From CAIRDP01 sp037138335 (GTDB lineage: Bacteria; Bacteroidota; Bacteroidia; Bacteroidales; FEN-979), in the NCBI GenBank assembly GCA_037138335.1, contig JBAXIO010000020.1, positions 1 through 64,000 on the forward strand: 64,000 nucleotides of DNA, written 5' to 3'. The notes beneath the pieces are model-generated. The model had not been told where the DNA came from and searched no databases. It saw only the letters and a program-made list of their open reading frames with translations. Position 1 is the stretch's first letter; every line of letters begins with the position of its first letter. Both the position numbers and the translations under genes were made by a program. This document shows, piece by piece, positions 18,101-26,437 of the stretch.

Positions 18101-21100
18101 TTGAGTTTTGAAAACACGAAATTGACCGAAAAATTTCCCCGGTAACTCTCCAAAACAGGTACATCGATCTGCACCTGGGAGTTTGAAACAGTAACCCATT
18201 TCCTCGACACAAGGCTATCGCCGATACAGGTCTCAACCATCACTTTAACATCTTTTTCCTTTGAACCGATAAGAAAACCTGCATTTTCGCCTGGCTTTGC
18301 TTTTGTTTTAAGGGGTACGAACCAGTTAACGGGGCTGCCGGGGAGTGCTGTTGACCCGGGGTCATACACAGTAAAATAGCGCTTCACGCTTACTTTTTCT
18401 CCGAAAGGGTCATCCGCAGACAATAAAATTTGATAAAGACCAGATTTGACGGCTTGTGAGGTCCCTGAATTATCAGTATATGATTTAATATTGATGACTG
18501 AATCTGCAGCCAGGTCGATAATCTTATCCACAATGGTTTCCATTGGTTTCCAGGAAGAAGTGTCATTTTCGTTTCCGTAACTGAAAGAGGGAAAAGATTC
18601 ATGGAAGGCTTTTTCGGTTAGCAGGGAAGTATCGGGTTTATCCCAGCCTCTTTTAAGGAAAACCCTGTCGGGAACACCCAGCCTGGAAACATTCACTGCC
18701 AGCTTTACCGGGGTGGGCCTCCCGTTCAGGTTAGTTGCACTAAATTTTAAGAGGCTGTCGGCAGAGGGATTTATTTTTTCGGGGGCATTCACCGATAACA
18801 ACAAGGACCGGTATCCTGCTTGTACCGATTGCTGTGAGGATTGCGTTTCACCATTGATATCTGTGACGTCAGCTGTAATATTGAAATCAAAAACAGGGTT
18901 ATTTGACCTGGCAACGGAGAAATCGGGCACCGCGGTAAATGAAATCCTGAATGAGCCGTCGGGGGCTGTTTTCAATATACCATTTGCGATTTCGGTTTCG
19001 GCGGATGAGGGGAAGGGCATAAACCATCTTTCCCACCATGGAAAGCGCACATTCCTGACCACCCTGTAAGAAATATTTGCCTGGCCGATGGCATTTCCCG
19101 TGTAGGCTTTGGTATTTCCTTTAACGGTAATGGTTTCGTTCAGCTTATAATTGCCTTCCAGGGGGGAGAAACTCACTTCAAATGTAGGGCGTTTGTATTC
19201 TTCAACTGAGATTGCAATATTTCCCGATTCGTTGGAAATATACATCTGGCCCGGCATAACATCAACAGGAGCAATGAAGGAACCGTTAAAGGACCCGAAA
19301 TCATTGGTCGTGAAATTCTGTTCCGAGATTTTACGGCCGTTGACATCTGTAAAATTGACCCTGGTTGATTCGCGGGTGAGAAGCTTCACATGCTCCCCTT
19401 TTTTCTCCAATACTATTCCCTTAAAATAAATCGTCTGGCCTGGTCTGTAAATAGCCCTGTCGGTAAAAAATGTCGTTTGCTTTACAGATTTTTCAGGCAA
19501 CTGAGAAACCGGATACTGGTAAAAGCTTGTTGTCAACAGAACATCATCGCCTTTGGTCAGCCTACAATACAGGTTATTGTTTCTCGCCCCTGCTTCTACA
19601 GCGGGAATTATAACGAAACCATCGTTGTCGCTAATTAAGTCATTAATTTTACTTGTTTCCCAATGCCTGTTCGCGTAGTTGTAATTCCTCACCCAGGTTT
19701 CTGCTTTTATCCCAGCCGCCGGCAAACCGTTTTCGCGGTTGAAAATGTTCAGGCTGATACTTCCGTTCTTATTTTGCCTGCTGATGTAATTAAGAGCAGA
19801 AACCACATAGTCGGAATAAGTGATCAGTTTTGAAGACTTCGAAAACGAAGAATCCGGGCAAACAAGGATAACATAGAAGCCCGGGCCTGCAGGGGGGAGA
19901 AGTGTTTCAATGCTGTGGTTCCTGTAATCACCAAAATCGGGAAGAAGCTGATCCCAGCTTGCTATAATTGGCTGTTTTTCGATGAATTCAATTATTTCTT
20001 CTTTTTTAACTTTTTCCTTTACCGACTCCCAATCTTCCCTTCCGGTTTTATACAGTCTCAGGAACAGTTTATTAATATTTTTATAGGTGATCAGCGAAAG
20101 GGAAAGTTTATCCGGGCAAACGACAGCTTCATTTTTAATTCCTGTTTCCTTGCCAAGGATATTGTCGGCCAGGATGCGGCAGTTTTTCGCACCTTCCGAG
20201 GCGGGGAAACGTTTAATTGCGGCTTCACAGATTTCAAGGGCTTTTTTGATGTCGTACCTATGCAGGGCATCGGTTGCTTTGCCTCCTCCCTGCTCACTGT
20301 AAAATCCTGCAATCACAAAGGAAATACCAGCCGAAACGGGAGACTCACTAAACCTGTTTTCAAACTTTTTCAAGGCATCCAGGTACAGGCTGTCGGCATT
20401 GCACTCACAGGCCTTGTCTTTAACAAACTTCAGGCGTGCAAGTTCGGCCTCAATCAGAGCCGTTGGATTTTTATCATTCTGGTGAAACAAAGCAAGATCC
20501 TGGTATATTTTAATGGCCTGCAGTACCTGCGACATAGTATCGCTGGCAGGGAAGGAGAGTTTGATGAATTCATCAGTGGGGGAAAAATATAAAGCATTAT
20601 TCATTTTGAACCCGGGGGCCGGTTTAATCACGGGCCCATCGGTAGAGATAAAAAAATCAAGCGCCCTGTTGGCCAGGAAATCATAGAGGGTGGGGCGGAA
20701 GATGACTGCCTTTTCAAGATCTTTTCCAGGGGATGTTTGACCGGTAAACCCGGATCCGGGAATTTCGATAATTGCCTTGAAATCAGTGATTGGTATTGAT
20801 TTCAGCAGCTTGTCGTCCTGAAGCGAAGCCAGGTAGTTATTGTAAATTACTTTCATCAGGGTATTCTGGTCCCAGGTTGCCAGGCTGTCGGGCTTCACAT
20901 CGGCGAGCCGGGTCCTGTCGCTGAAGCGATACCGGTTGTTTTCGTAGTACTTTGAATACACTTCAGCCGAAATCGACTGCAGGATTTGTTTAGAGGGTCC
21001 TGCGGCTGTTTTAACTTCATCATCAAGGTCGCGTATGGTCCCGACGAGGAAATCTTCACGGAAGAAGCTGTTCAGCCTGATTTTATAAATGACTGCTTTA

Positions 21101-21327
21101 ATAAACTGGGGGATGTCTTTTCCCGATTTTGAAGACCTGTATATCTTCTCAACAATTTCCATTGCCGATTTCGGCAGGCCTTGGTCTGCAAGGGAGTCAA
21201 CCTGTTTCCATTCTTTTTGCCAGGAAGGGGAGGGTGTTCCCTTATTTATGGATTTCTGTGCAAAAGTTACCGGGGACAATAGTATAAAACACAATGCCGT
21301 CCCGAAAAAAAATGAGCGGGTATTCAT
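15160..21327 (-). CDS. Alpha-2-macroglobulin family protein lacking the thioester
   Basis: 2055 aa from ATG 21327 (MNTRSFFFGTAL); the frame stays open 15 codons further up but those residues look non-native. Signal peptide ends near VTFAQ, with no lipobox, so it is probably periplasmic rather than a lipoprotein. The middle carries MG2-like repeats (TDRAIYRPGQTIYFKG), then the A2M core (LSFTAPESLTQWKFQGFAHT) and an alpha-alpha toroid (GGWTWFEGMPESRF). The family traps proteases, classically through a Cys-x-Glu-Gln thioester. At the expected place (after QALPAL) this protein has DAYS (16822-16833), so no thioester can form. A penicillin-binding protein 1C partner, common next to bacterial A2M, is absent. 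A 14-bp repeat is embedded near the C-terminus. Confidence 0.92.
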   Translation of the reverse strand: MNTRSFFFGTALCFILLSPVTFAQKSINKGTPSPSWQKEWKQVDSLADQGLPKSAMEIVEKIYRSSKSGKDIPQFIKAVIYKIRLNSFFREDFLVGTIRDLDDEVKTAAGPSKQILQSISAEVYSKYYENNRYRFSDRTRLADVKPDSLATWDQNTLMKVIYNNYLASLQDDKLLKSIPITDFKAIIEIPGSGFTGQTSPGKDLEKAVIFRPTLYDFLANRALDFFISTDGPVIKPAPGFKMNNALYFSPTDEFIKLSFPASDTMSQVLQAIKIYQDLALFHQNDKNPTALIEAELARLKFVKDKACECNADSLYLDALKKFENRFSESPVSAGISFVIAGFYSEQGGGKATDALHRYDIKKALEICEAAIKRFPASEGAKNCRILADNILGKETGIKNEAVVCPDKLSLSLITYKNINKLFLRLYKTGREDWESVKEKVKKEEIIEFIEKQPIIASWDQLLPDFGDYRNHSIETLLPPAGPGFYVILVCPDSSFSKSSKLITYSDYVVSALNYISRQNKNGSISLNIFNRENGLPAAGIKAETWVRNYNYANRHWETSKINDLISDNDGFVIIPAVEAGARNNNLYCRLTKGDDVLLTTSFYQYPVSQLPEKSVKQTTFFTDRAIYRPGQTIYFKGIVLEKKGEHVKLLTRESTRVNFTDVNGRKISEQNFTTNDFGSFNGSFIAPVDVMPGQMYISNESGNIAISVEEYKRPTFEVSFSPLEGNYKLNETITVKGNTKAYTGNAIGQANISYRVVRNVRFPWWERWFMPFPSSAETEIANGILKTAPDGSFRISFTAVPDFSVARSNNPVFDFNITADVTDINGETQSSQQSVQAGYRSLLLSVNAPEKINPSADSLLKFSATNLNGRPTPVKLAVNVSRLGVPDRVFLKRGWDKPDTSLLTEKAFHESFPSFSYGNENDTSSWKPMETIVDKIIDLAADSVINIKSYTDNSGTSQAVKSGLYQILLSADDPFGEKVSVKRYFTVYDPGSTALPGSPVNWFVPLKTKAKPGENAGFLIGSKEKDVKVMVETCIGDSLVSRKWVTVSNSQVQIDVPVLESYRGNFSVNFVFSKLNRIYQNYQLISVPYADNKLNIAFESFRSKILPGEKEQWKIHISNSGNKPVSAEFLASMYDASLDAFRPNTWSFDLGGKFYGANPWNTGNGYFIRSGSAASAKTRGNYATHEYPELNWFGLNYFGSRPYPMMIKSGRTDRQGVMEEKSGMAMSMNANPEAPPPPEDLNVSGINAGGGERPKQPAEKSGFQLRKDFRETAFFYPDLVTDSAGGLSLSFTAPESLTQWKFQGFAHTSGLLYGMVEKELVTRKDLMVIPNSPRFVRQGDNLVFGAKVVNLSTQDMKASVHIELFDGITMKSLDSLISGPSRQEISIPQGESTGILWNILIPENPSVSLLQYRIIAESGAFSDGEEKIIPVLPNRMMVTETLPLPVRDKGAFDFSFDKLIASSSGNTLKNYRLTLEFASNPAWYAVQALPALNEKEFEDAYSTFGAFYSNCIASHIMNSDPKIKAVFESWKHLSPDALLSGLEKNSQLKSLLLQQTPWVMEAKTETENRRRLGMYFDPGNLQMNLEKNLTRLQKLQTPGGGWTWFEGMPESRFMSQDIIGGLARLDHLGASLSGNNLEMKQMINNGLRFIDEEFGKSYEELKRRNPSPLKDNNISALEIQFLYVRSSFLKSQPLSPKFQEALNYYLSQAAQYWTKEDLSSQAMIATALDRFGKKDVSALIMKSLSERALHSVEMGMYWAREGGYYWHQAPVETQALLIEAYAEVSKDNNSVNEMKIWLLKQKQTHSWTSSRATVEACYALLARGSDLLSADPGIKISLGKLKIDPSKLPDISQEAGTGYFQLSWSGEEIIPEMGKVKVSKSTDGLAWGALYWQYFENMDKITVAATSLKLEKKLFLEKNTPSGPVLVALKDQCSLKTGDKLKVRIVLSTDRELEFVHMRDQRASAFEPGSGNRDQETGSTLSGYRYQDGLGYYQSTTDASTDFFFDYIPRGTYVFEYPLVVNAAGDYSNGITTIQCMYAPEFSAHSEGIRVRVEK
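15393..15429. repeat. 14-bp (2 x 7) tandem repeat inside the A2M gene
   Basis: TCCCGGTTTCCTGA (15393-15406), TCCCGGTTCCCTGA (15407-15420) and a partial third copy to 15429. It encodes a hydrophilic loop (EPGSGNRDQETGS) in the C-terminal region. Composition resembles the CCGGGAA heptamers at 62204-62238. Confidence 0.85.
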
Positions 21328-21392
21328 AATCCGAATTTTAGTCAATAATACAAAAACGAAAAGAAGAAACAAAGAGTATGCCGGAAATGGTG

Positions 21393-22673
21393 CTAATTTA
21401 CCAGCAGTTTCCCGGTGATTTCGCGACCTTCATTATCCACATTGATAATATATATTCCCGGCCTGAGGTTGATATCTATGGCAGCTTTGTTATGATCTTT
21501 CAGGGTAAGTTGTTTCATCAGCAGTCCATTATCTCCGAAGATCCTGAGTTCGGAAGAACCGGTTAATCCGTTTAAATCAACATTAAGCAGTCCGCCGAAA
21601 CAGGGATTGGGATAAATGAAAATTCCCGGTTTACTATCCTGGTTGTTAATGCCAGTGAGGTGAACCAGGAACGCATAAAGCGCAGCGGTTGGTTTTTTGT
21701 CGGATCCCCAGCAACTCAGCTGGTACCCGCTCCATGATTTTTCGCCTTCTGGCTCCCAGTATATGACCCCAAGTCCTTTGTCATTGGGAACAGTTTTGAC
21801 TTTGTTCAGGACAGCTACCAGCATATCATAGGTATTCTGCACCTTCGTAAAATCCCCGCCGACCTCAACCACCATCACTTCTTTGCCGTACCTGCCTGCC
21901 ATATCGTTGAGGTTGCCGCCAAGTTCGTCTATGGTTTCGGTATAATCGGTCCCAAGCCAGTAGGGGTAGTAGGATGCGCCAATGATATCATACCTCACTG
22001 CATACGTTTTGGCATTATCGAAGAAAGTCCTGAACCTTGGGTTATTATTGCCCTGGTCGAGATGGACGATAACTTTAATTGTATTGTCGACGGCCTTTAC
22101 AGCATCATATCCCTTATTCAGGAGCAGGGCAAGCTGGGGCCAGTTCGAAGTGCTCCCGTCGGGCCAGAGCATGCCTCCCGGTATCTCATTCCCTATCTGG
22201 GCCCAATCGGGTTTTACTCCGAGGGATTTCAATGTATCAAGGACCCCGTATGTATGATTATAAACATCGTCAAGCAGCTGGCTGAACGTATGGCCCGACC
22301 AGGCTGCAGGCTTGGTTTGTTTGCCTGGATCGGCCCAGGAGTCACTATAGTGAAAATCAATCATGATCCTCATTCCCATATTCTTTGCCCGAATAGCCAT
22401 CACGGCAACTTCCTTCTTGCTGCAGTGCCCGTTTACTTTATCCGTTGATGGATCCACCCAGACCCTGAGCCGGACTGTATTGATCCCATGGTCTTTCAAT
22501 ATCTGCAGGCATTCTTTTTGGGTGCCCGTGCTGTCGTAGAAGGTATAACCGGTAGCTTCCATCTGCTGCAGCCATCCGATATCCGAACCTTTTACGAATT
22601 GCGCATCCACTTCATCCGCAGTCAATAATAAGATAAGGCAGAACACTGCTGTAATTGCTGCCGGGTTTCTCAT
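21393..22673 (-). CDS. Secreted arabinogalactan endo-beta-1,4-galactanase (GH53) with T9SS sorting domain
   Basis: 426 aa. Cleaves beta-1,4-galactan side chains of type I arabinogalactan/pectin. Signal peptide about 1-24 (ending EVDAQ). The GH53 barrel spans roughly 25-340, with GINTVRLRVWVDP, MIDFHYSDSWADPGKQ, the acid/base Glu in QIGNEIPGGMLWP and a probable nucleophile in VMVVEVGG. The last about 75 residues form a Por-type C-terminal sorting domain (YPNPCFGGLLNVDL ... GIYIINVDNEG), so it should be exported by the type IX system and attached to or released at the cell surface. No SusC/SusD pair, regulator or other galactan enzyme is adjacent, so it is not in a recognisable polysaccharide-utilisation locus. 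Confidence 0.92.
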   Translation of the reverse strand: MRNPAAITAVFCLILLLTADEVDAQFVKGSDIGWLQQMEATGYTFYDSTGTQKECLQILKDHGINTVRLRVWVDPSTDKVNGHCSKKEVAVMAIRAKNMGMRIMIDFHYSDSWADPGKQTKPAAWSGHTFSQLLDDVYNHTYGVLDTLKSLGVKPDWAQIGNEIPGGMLWPDGSTSNWPQLALLLNKGYDAVKAVDNTIKVIVHLDQGNNNPRFRTFFDNAKTYAVRYDIIGASYYPYWLGTDYTETIDELGGNLNDMAGRYGKEVMVVEVGGDFTKVQNTYDMLVAVLNKVKTVPNDKGLGVIYWEPEGEKSWSGYQLSCWGSDKKPTAALYAFLVHLTGINNQDSKPGIFIYPNPCFGGLLNVDLNGLTGSSELRIFGDNGLLMKQLTLKDHNKAAIDINLRPGIYIINVDNEGREITGKLLVN

Positions 22674-22703
22674 AATTTCTATGGTTTATACATCATTCAG
22701 CGT

Positions 22704-22727
22704 TCACCAGTCACCATTCACTAGTCA
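22704..22727. repeat. Heptamer tandem repeat at 3' end of DUF3108 gene
   Basis: Units TCACCAG, TCACCAT, TCACTAG, TCA. The minus-strand stop TAG of the DUF3108 gene (22721-22723) comes from the TCACTAG unit. Nearly the same units as at 11567-11584. Confidence 0.9.
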
Positions 22728-23521
22728 TGATTCTTCAACCCCTTGTATTTTACCAGTTCCATTTTCACAGAACCTACGATCACAGCCGATTTGGCGAGGA
22801 CAGGAATATGGTTGTTATCATCGCTGATCCAAAGGTCCATGGGATAGGGCTGACTGAAAACAGTGCCGGTGACGACCATGGGCTTAAAGTGAAGGCAGTG
22901 GAAAGTCCCGAGTTCGGTTGTAACAACTTCCCTGTCGATAAATTTGATCACCGAAAGATAGAGAGAGTCGTCAAGAATGAAATTGATCGGATAGATATCA
23001 CCAGGTTTCAGGGCTGAAAAATCGAAATTTCTCGCATGGAAATAGGCCGAAATAATATCGTGTGTGCCCACGGGCATTTTCTTGTTTGCCCTGGTGCTTG
23101 AATACGATCCCGTCAGCTGGTTGAACTTCACCTCGTCCTTATAGTTGTAGCCCCCTTCACGGGTATCCCTTTTGAACTTCCAGGGTACAAGATATTCTTC
23201 GTCAACCCAGCTTTCGAAACGGTCGTTGACTTTGAAAAACAGGTTAAAGGCACCTTTTGATTTTCCTTCCCCGACAATATGGTAGGTTTTCCTTCCCGAA
23301 ACATCCACCGCCTCGCTGCTGATTTCAAGGCTGCCCATACCTGCGGTTACCTTTCCGGTAATATAGGAATCGTAATAAACTGTAAATGTCAGTTTTTCCC
23401 CGTAAGTAAACGATTTGTTAATTACCAGCTTCAGATCCTGTGCAAACAGGTGAACACTGAATAGCGAACAGTTGAACGTGACTGCGAAGAGAAAAAATAA
23501 GCGAAGCAAAGTTCGGGCCAT
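22721..23521 (-). CDS. Secreted DUF3108 protein
   Basis: 266 aa. Signal peptide about 1-27 (ending LFAQ). The mature protein is a beta-rich domain of the DUF3108 family (FTYGEKLTFTVYYDSYITGKVTAG; YHIVGEGKSKGAFNLFFKVND; PMDLWISDDNNHIPVLAKS), which is uncharacterised and usually periplasmic. It lies between leuS and the GH53 gene, all on the minus strand, 15 bp after leuS, so it could be read through from the leuS promoter. Its last codons come from a heptamer repeat. Confidence 0.87.
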   Translation of the reverse strand: MARTLLRLFFLFAVTFNCSLFSVHLFAQDLKLVINKSFTYGEKLTFTVYYDSYITGKVTAGMGSLEISSEAVDVSGRKTYHIVGEGKSKGAFNLFFKVNDRFESWVDEEYLVPWKFKRDTREGGYNYKDEVKFNQLTGSYSSTRANKKMPVGTHDIISAYFHARNFDFSALKPGDIYPINFILDDSLYLSVIKFIDREVVTTELGTFHCLHFKPMVVTGTVFSQPYPMDLWISDDNNHIPVLAKSAVIVGSVKMELVKYKGLKNHD

Positions 23522-23535
23522 GGAGGCTTTATATA

Positions 23536-26349
23536 TTAAACGACTACATTGATGATCTTCTTATGGACCACAATTATTTTTTTCGGGTTCCTGCCTTCAA
23601 GCCATTTCGCAGACTCTTCTGCGGCAAGCGCTGCTTTTTGAACTTCCCCGGCCTGCATTTCAACCGGAAGCTCCAGCAGGAAGCGCATTTTGCCATTGAA
23701 GGAAACCGGGTATTTAAAGGTGTTTTCGACCAGGTATTCTTCGTTGAGCAAGGGGAAATTTGCCTTTATGATACTTTCGTTATGCCCGGAGGCCTGCCAG
23801 AGTTCTTCGGCCAGGTGTGGGGCATAAGGTGAAATCAGGATTAAGAGATCTTCCAAAACAGCGCGCTTGCTGCATTTAAGCTCGCCCAGTTCATTGACGC
23901 AAATCATAAATGTGCTCACCGCGGTATTGAATGAAAGACGCTCTATGTCTTCCTGGGTCTTTTTTATTGTTTTATGCAGAATACGAAGTTCGGCTGCTTC
24001 GGGAGCTCCATCGCTGAACCTGAAACGGTTTTCCTCGTCATGGTAGAGCCTCCAGAATTTTCTGATGAACCTGAACACACCTTCAATGCCGTTTGTATCC
24101 CAGGGTTTTGACTGTTCAAGCGGACCGAGGAACATCTCGTACAACCGAAACGTATCGGCCCCGTAATGCCCGATGAGTTCGTCGGGATTGACAACGTTAT
24201 ACAGTGATTTCGACATTTTTTCCACGGCATATCCGCAGACATACTGATTATCTTCGAGGATGAATTCCGCATCAGCCAGATCGGGCCTCCATTTGCGGAA
24301 ACCCTGCATATCGAGAATGTCGCTGTTGACCAGGCTCACATCCACATGCATCACGATATGCTCATACTGATCTTTCAGGTTGTGAGAAACAAAGGTATTT
24401 GAACCTTTCAGGCGGTATACCAGGCTTGAGCGCCCCTGGATTTTTCCCTGGTTGACAAGCTTTTTAAAAGGTTCCTCACAAACAGTGAGGCCGGTATCAT
24501 AAAGGAATTTATTCCAAAACCTCGAATAGATCAGGTGGCCGGTGGCGTGTTCATCTCCACCGATATACAGGTCAACATTCTGCCAGTAGTTCACCGCTGT
24601 TTTTGAAAAATATTCTTTGGAATTGTGTGGGTCCATGTACCGGAGGTAATACCCGCTGGATCCTGCAAAACCGGGCATGGTGTTTGTTTCAAGAGGGTAG
24701 CCCTCTTTTGTTTTCCAGTTTTTTGCCCTGGCCAGGGGAGGTTCGCCTGTTTCGGTTGGGAGGTAGGCATCTATGGGCGGGAGTTCCAATGGCAGATCTG
24801 AATCATCGAGCACATAGGGGATACCGTCTTTAAAATACACCGGGAAAGGCTCACCCCAGTATCTTTGCCGGCTGAAGATGGCGTCGCGCAACCTGAAATT
24901 CACCATTCCTTTGCCTATTCCCATTTCATTCACCCGTTTGATGACGGCTTTGATGGCTTCTTTCACCTGCATCCCGTTGATGAAGTCTGAATTGATCATG
25001 AGACCGTCCTTGGCATCATAAGAGCTTTCGGAGATATCGCCCCCTGCAACCACTTCGGTTATGGGCAACCGAAAGTGTTTTGCAAAATCATAGTCCCTGC
25101 TGTCGTGGGCGGGAACCGCCATGATGGCCCCGGTGCCGTAACCTGCAAGTACGTAATCAGCAACCCAGATTGGGCTTGGCTTTCCGTTAAAAGGGTTAAG
25201 GCAAAATGCTCCCGTAAACACCCCGCTGATCTTTTTTACTTCCGACATGCGTTCGCGTTCCGAACGGTTTTTAACTTCCCCAATATAGGCCCTGACGGCT
25301 TCAATATGGGAAGCAGGGGTGATCTTCTCAATATACTCATGCTCGGGCGAAAGGACCATAAATGTGGAGCCGAATATGGTATCGGGGCGGGTGGTGAAGA
25401 TATTCAGTTTAAGTTCCGAATCCTGTATCGGGAAATGGATCTCGGCTCCTTCCGAACGGCCTATCCAGTATTTCTGCTGATCTTTCAGGGATTCAGACCA
25501 TTCGATGTTATCGAGTCCGTCGAGAAGCCGCTGGGCATAAGCTGTAATGCGGAGAAACCATTGCCTCATCATTTTCCGCTCTACCGGGTGGTTTCCGCGC
25601 ACCGAAAACCCGTTGGCCACTTCGTCATTGGCAAGAACAGTTCCCAATTCGGGGCACCAGTTGACCATGGCTTCAGAAAGATAAGCGAGCCTGTAATTCA
25701 TGAGGATCTCCTGTTGCTGTTTTTCTGTATAGGAAGCCCAGTCTGCGGCTGTAAAAACACCTTTCCAGCCCTGGCTGAAAGCAGGGTCTCTTTTTGACAG
25801 ATCATTGTACCAGTTCGGGGTCATGGCAGCGCGAACATCTGCATTCCCTGAAGATTTAAAAATATCGGTAAGGTCGCCTACCGGCCTAGACCTGGCTGCT
25901 TCCAGGTCGTACCAATGATTGTATAAACGGATGAACGTCCACTGGGTCCATTTGTAATAATCAGGATCGCAGGTTTTCACTTCCCGGTCCCAGTCATATG
26001 AAAACCCTATTTTGTCCATTTGCTCGCGGTACCTGGCTACATTTTTTTCAGTGGTCACAGCGGGATGTGTGCCGGTTTGAATGGCATACTGCTCCGCAGG
26101 AAGTCCGTAAGCATCATACCCCATGGGATGAAGAACATTAAAGCCTTTCAGCCTCTTGTATCTTGAATAGATGTCGGATGCTATATAACCCAGAGGATGC
26201 CCCACATGCAGCCCTGCCCCGGAAGGGTATGGAAACATATCAAGCACATAAAACTTAGGTTTTGCAGGTTCAATTTCGGTATGGAATGTTTTATTCTCAA
26301 GCCAGTATTTCTGCCATTTCTTCTCAATCTCCTGAAAGTTGTATTCCAT
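23536..26349 (-). CDS. leuS: Leucine-tRNA ligase
   Basis: 937 aa. Charges tRNA-Leu. Class I signatures: HIGH-type motif in PYPSGAGLHVGHPLG (about residues 40-54) and EKMSKSLYN. The CP1 editing domain lies in between (for example TFMVLSPEHEY, GYGTGAIMAVPAHDSRDYDFA). It is longer than the roughly 860-aa enterobacterial enzyme; part of the excess is an insertion of some 60 residues between the catalytic core and KMSKS (NTFVSHNLKDQYEHIVMHVD and following), as seen in Bacteroidota LeuRS. ATG at 26349 with a -7 box TACCTTTGC 22 bp upstream. Confidence 0.98.
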   Translation of the reverse strand: MEYNFQEIEKKWQKYWLENKTFHTEIEPAKPKFYVLDMFPYPSGAGLHVGHPLGYIASDIYSRYKRLKGFNVLHPMGYDAYGLPAEQYAIQTGTHPAVTTEKNVARYREQMDKIGFSYDWDREVKTCDPDYYKWTQWTFIRLYNHWYDLEAARSRPVGDLTDIFKSSGNADVRAAMTPNWYNDLSKRDPAFSQGWKGVFTAADWASYTEKQQQEILMNYRLAYLSEAMVNWCPELGTVLANDEVANGFSVRGNHPVERKMMRQWFLRITAYAQRLLDGLDNIEWSESLKDQQKYWIGRSEGAEIHFPIQDSELKLNIFTTRPDTIFGSTFMVLSPEHEYIEKITPASHIEAVRAYIGEVKNRSERERMSEVKKISGVFTGAFCLNPFNGKPSPIWVADYVLAGYGTGAIMAVPAHDSRDYDFAKHFRLPITEVVAGGDISESSYDAKDGLMINSDFINGMQVKEAIKAVIKRVNEMGIGKGMVNFRLRDAIFSRQRYWGEPFPVYFKDGIPYVLDDSDLPLELPPIDAYLPTETGEPPLARAKNWKTKEGYPLETNTMPGFAGSSGYYLRYMDPHNSKEYFSKTAVNYWQNVDLYIGGDEHATGHLIYSRFWNKFLYDTGLTVCEEPFKKLVNQGKIQGRSSLVYRLKGSNTFVSHNLKDQYEHIVMHVDVSLVNSDILDMQGFRKWRPDLADAEFILEDNQYVCGYAVEKMSKSLYNVVNPDELIGHYGADTFRLYEMFLGPLEQSKPWDTNGIEGVFRFIRKFWRLYHDEENRFRFSDGAPEAAELRILHKTIKKTQEDIERLSFNTAVSTFMICVNELGELKCSKRAVLEDLLILISPYAPHLAEELWQASGHNESIIKANFPLLNEEYLVENTFKYPVSFNGKMRFLLELPVEMQAGEVQKAALAAEESAKWLEGRNPKKIIVVHKKIINVVV

Positions 26350-26370
26350 GATCGTCAGTAAAGTAAACCA

Positions 26371-26379
26371 GCAAAGGTA
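26371..26379 (-). promoter_or_regulatory. -7 box TACCTTTGC for leuS
   Basis: Minus-strand match to TAnnTTTG, ending 22 bp before the leuS ATG. It lies in an 88-bp divergent spacer shared with the AsmA-like gene. Confidence 0.65.
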
Positions 26380-26407
26380 GGAAATAGGATATTATGCAGG
26401 AAATTTC

Positions 26408-26415
26408 TATTTTTG
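26408..26415 (+). promoter_or_regulatory. -7 box TATTTTTG for the AsmA-like gene
   Basis: Plus-strand match to TAnnTTTG, 22 bp before the ATG at 26438, back-to-back with the leuS promoter. No clear -33 element. Confidence 0.45.
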
Positions 26416-26437
26416 GAGTTCAGGGGGAAATCAGCTA

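Noticed and set aside
19915..20592. 225-aa open frame on the plus strand
   Set aside because: Antisense to the A2M gene, Phe-rich shadow composition.
25075..25797. 240-aa open frame on the plus strand
   Set aside because: Antisense to leuS with no recognised motif.
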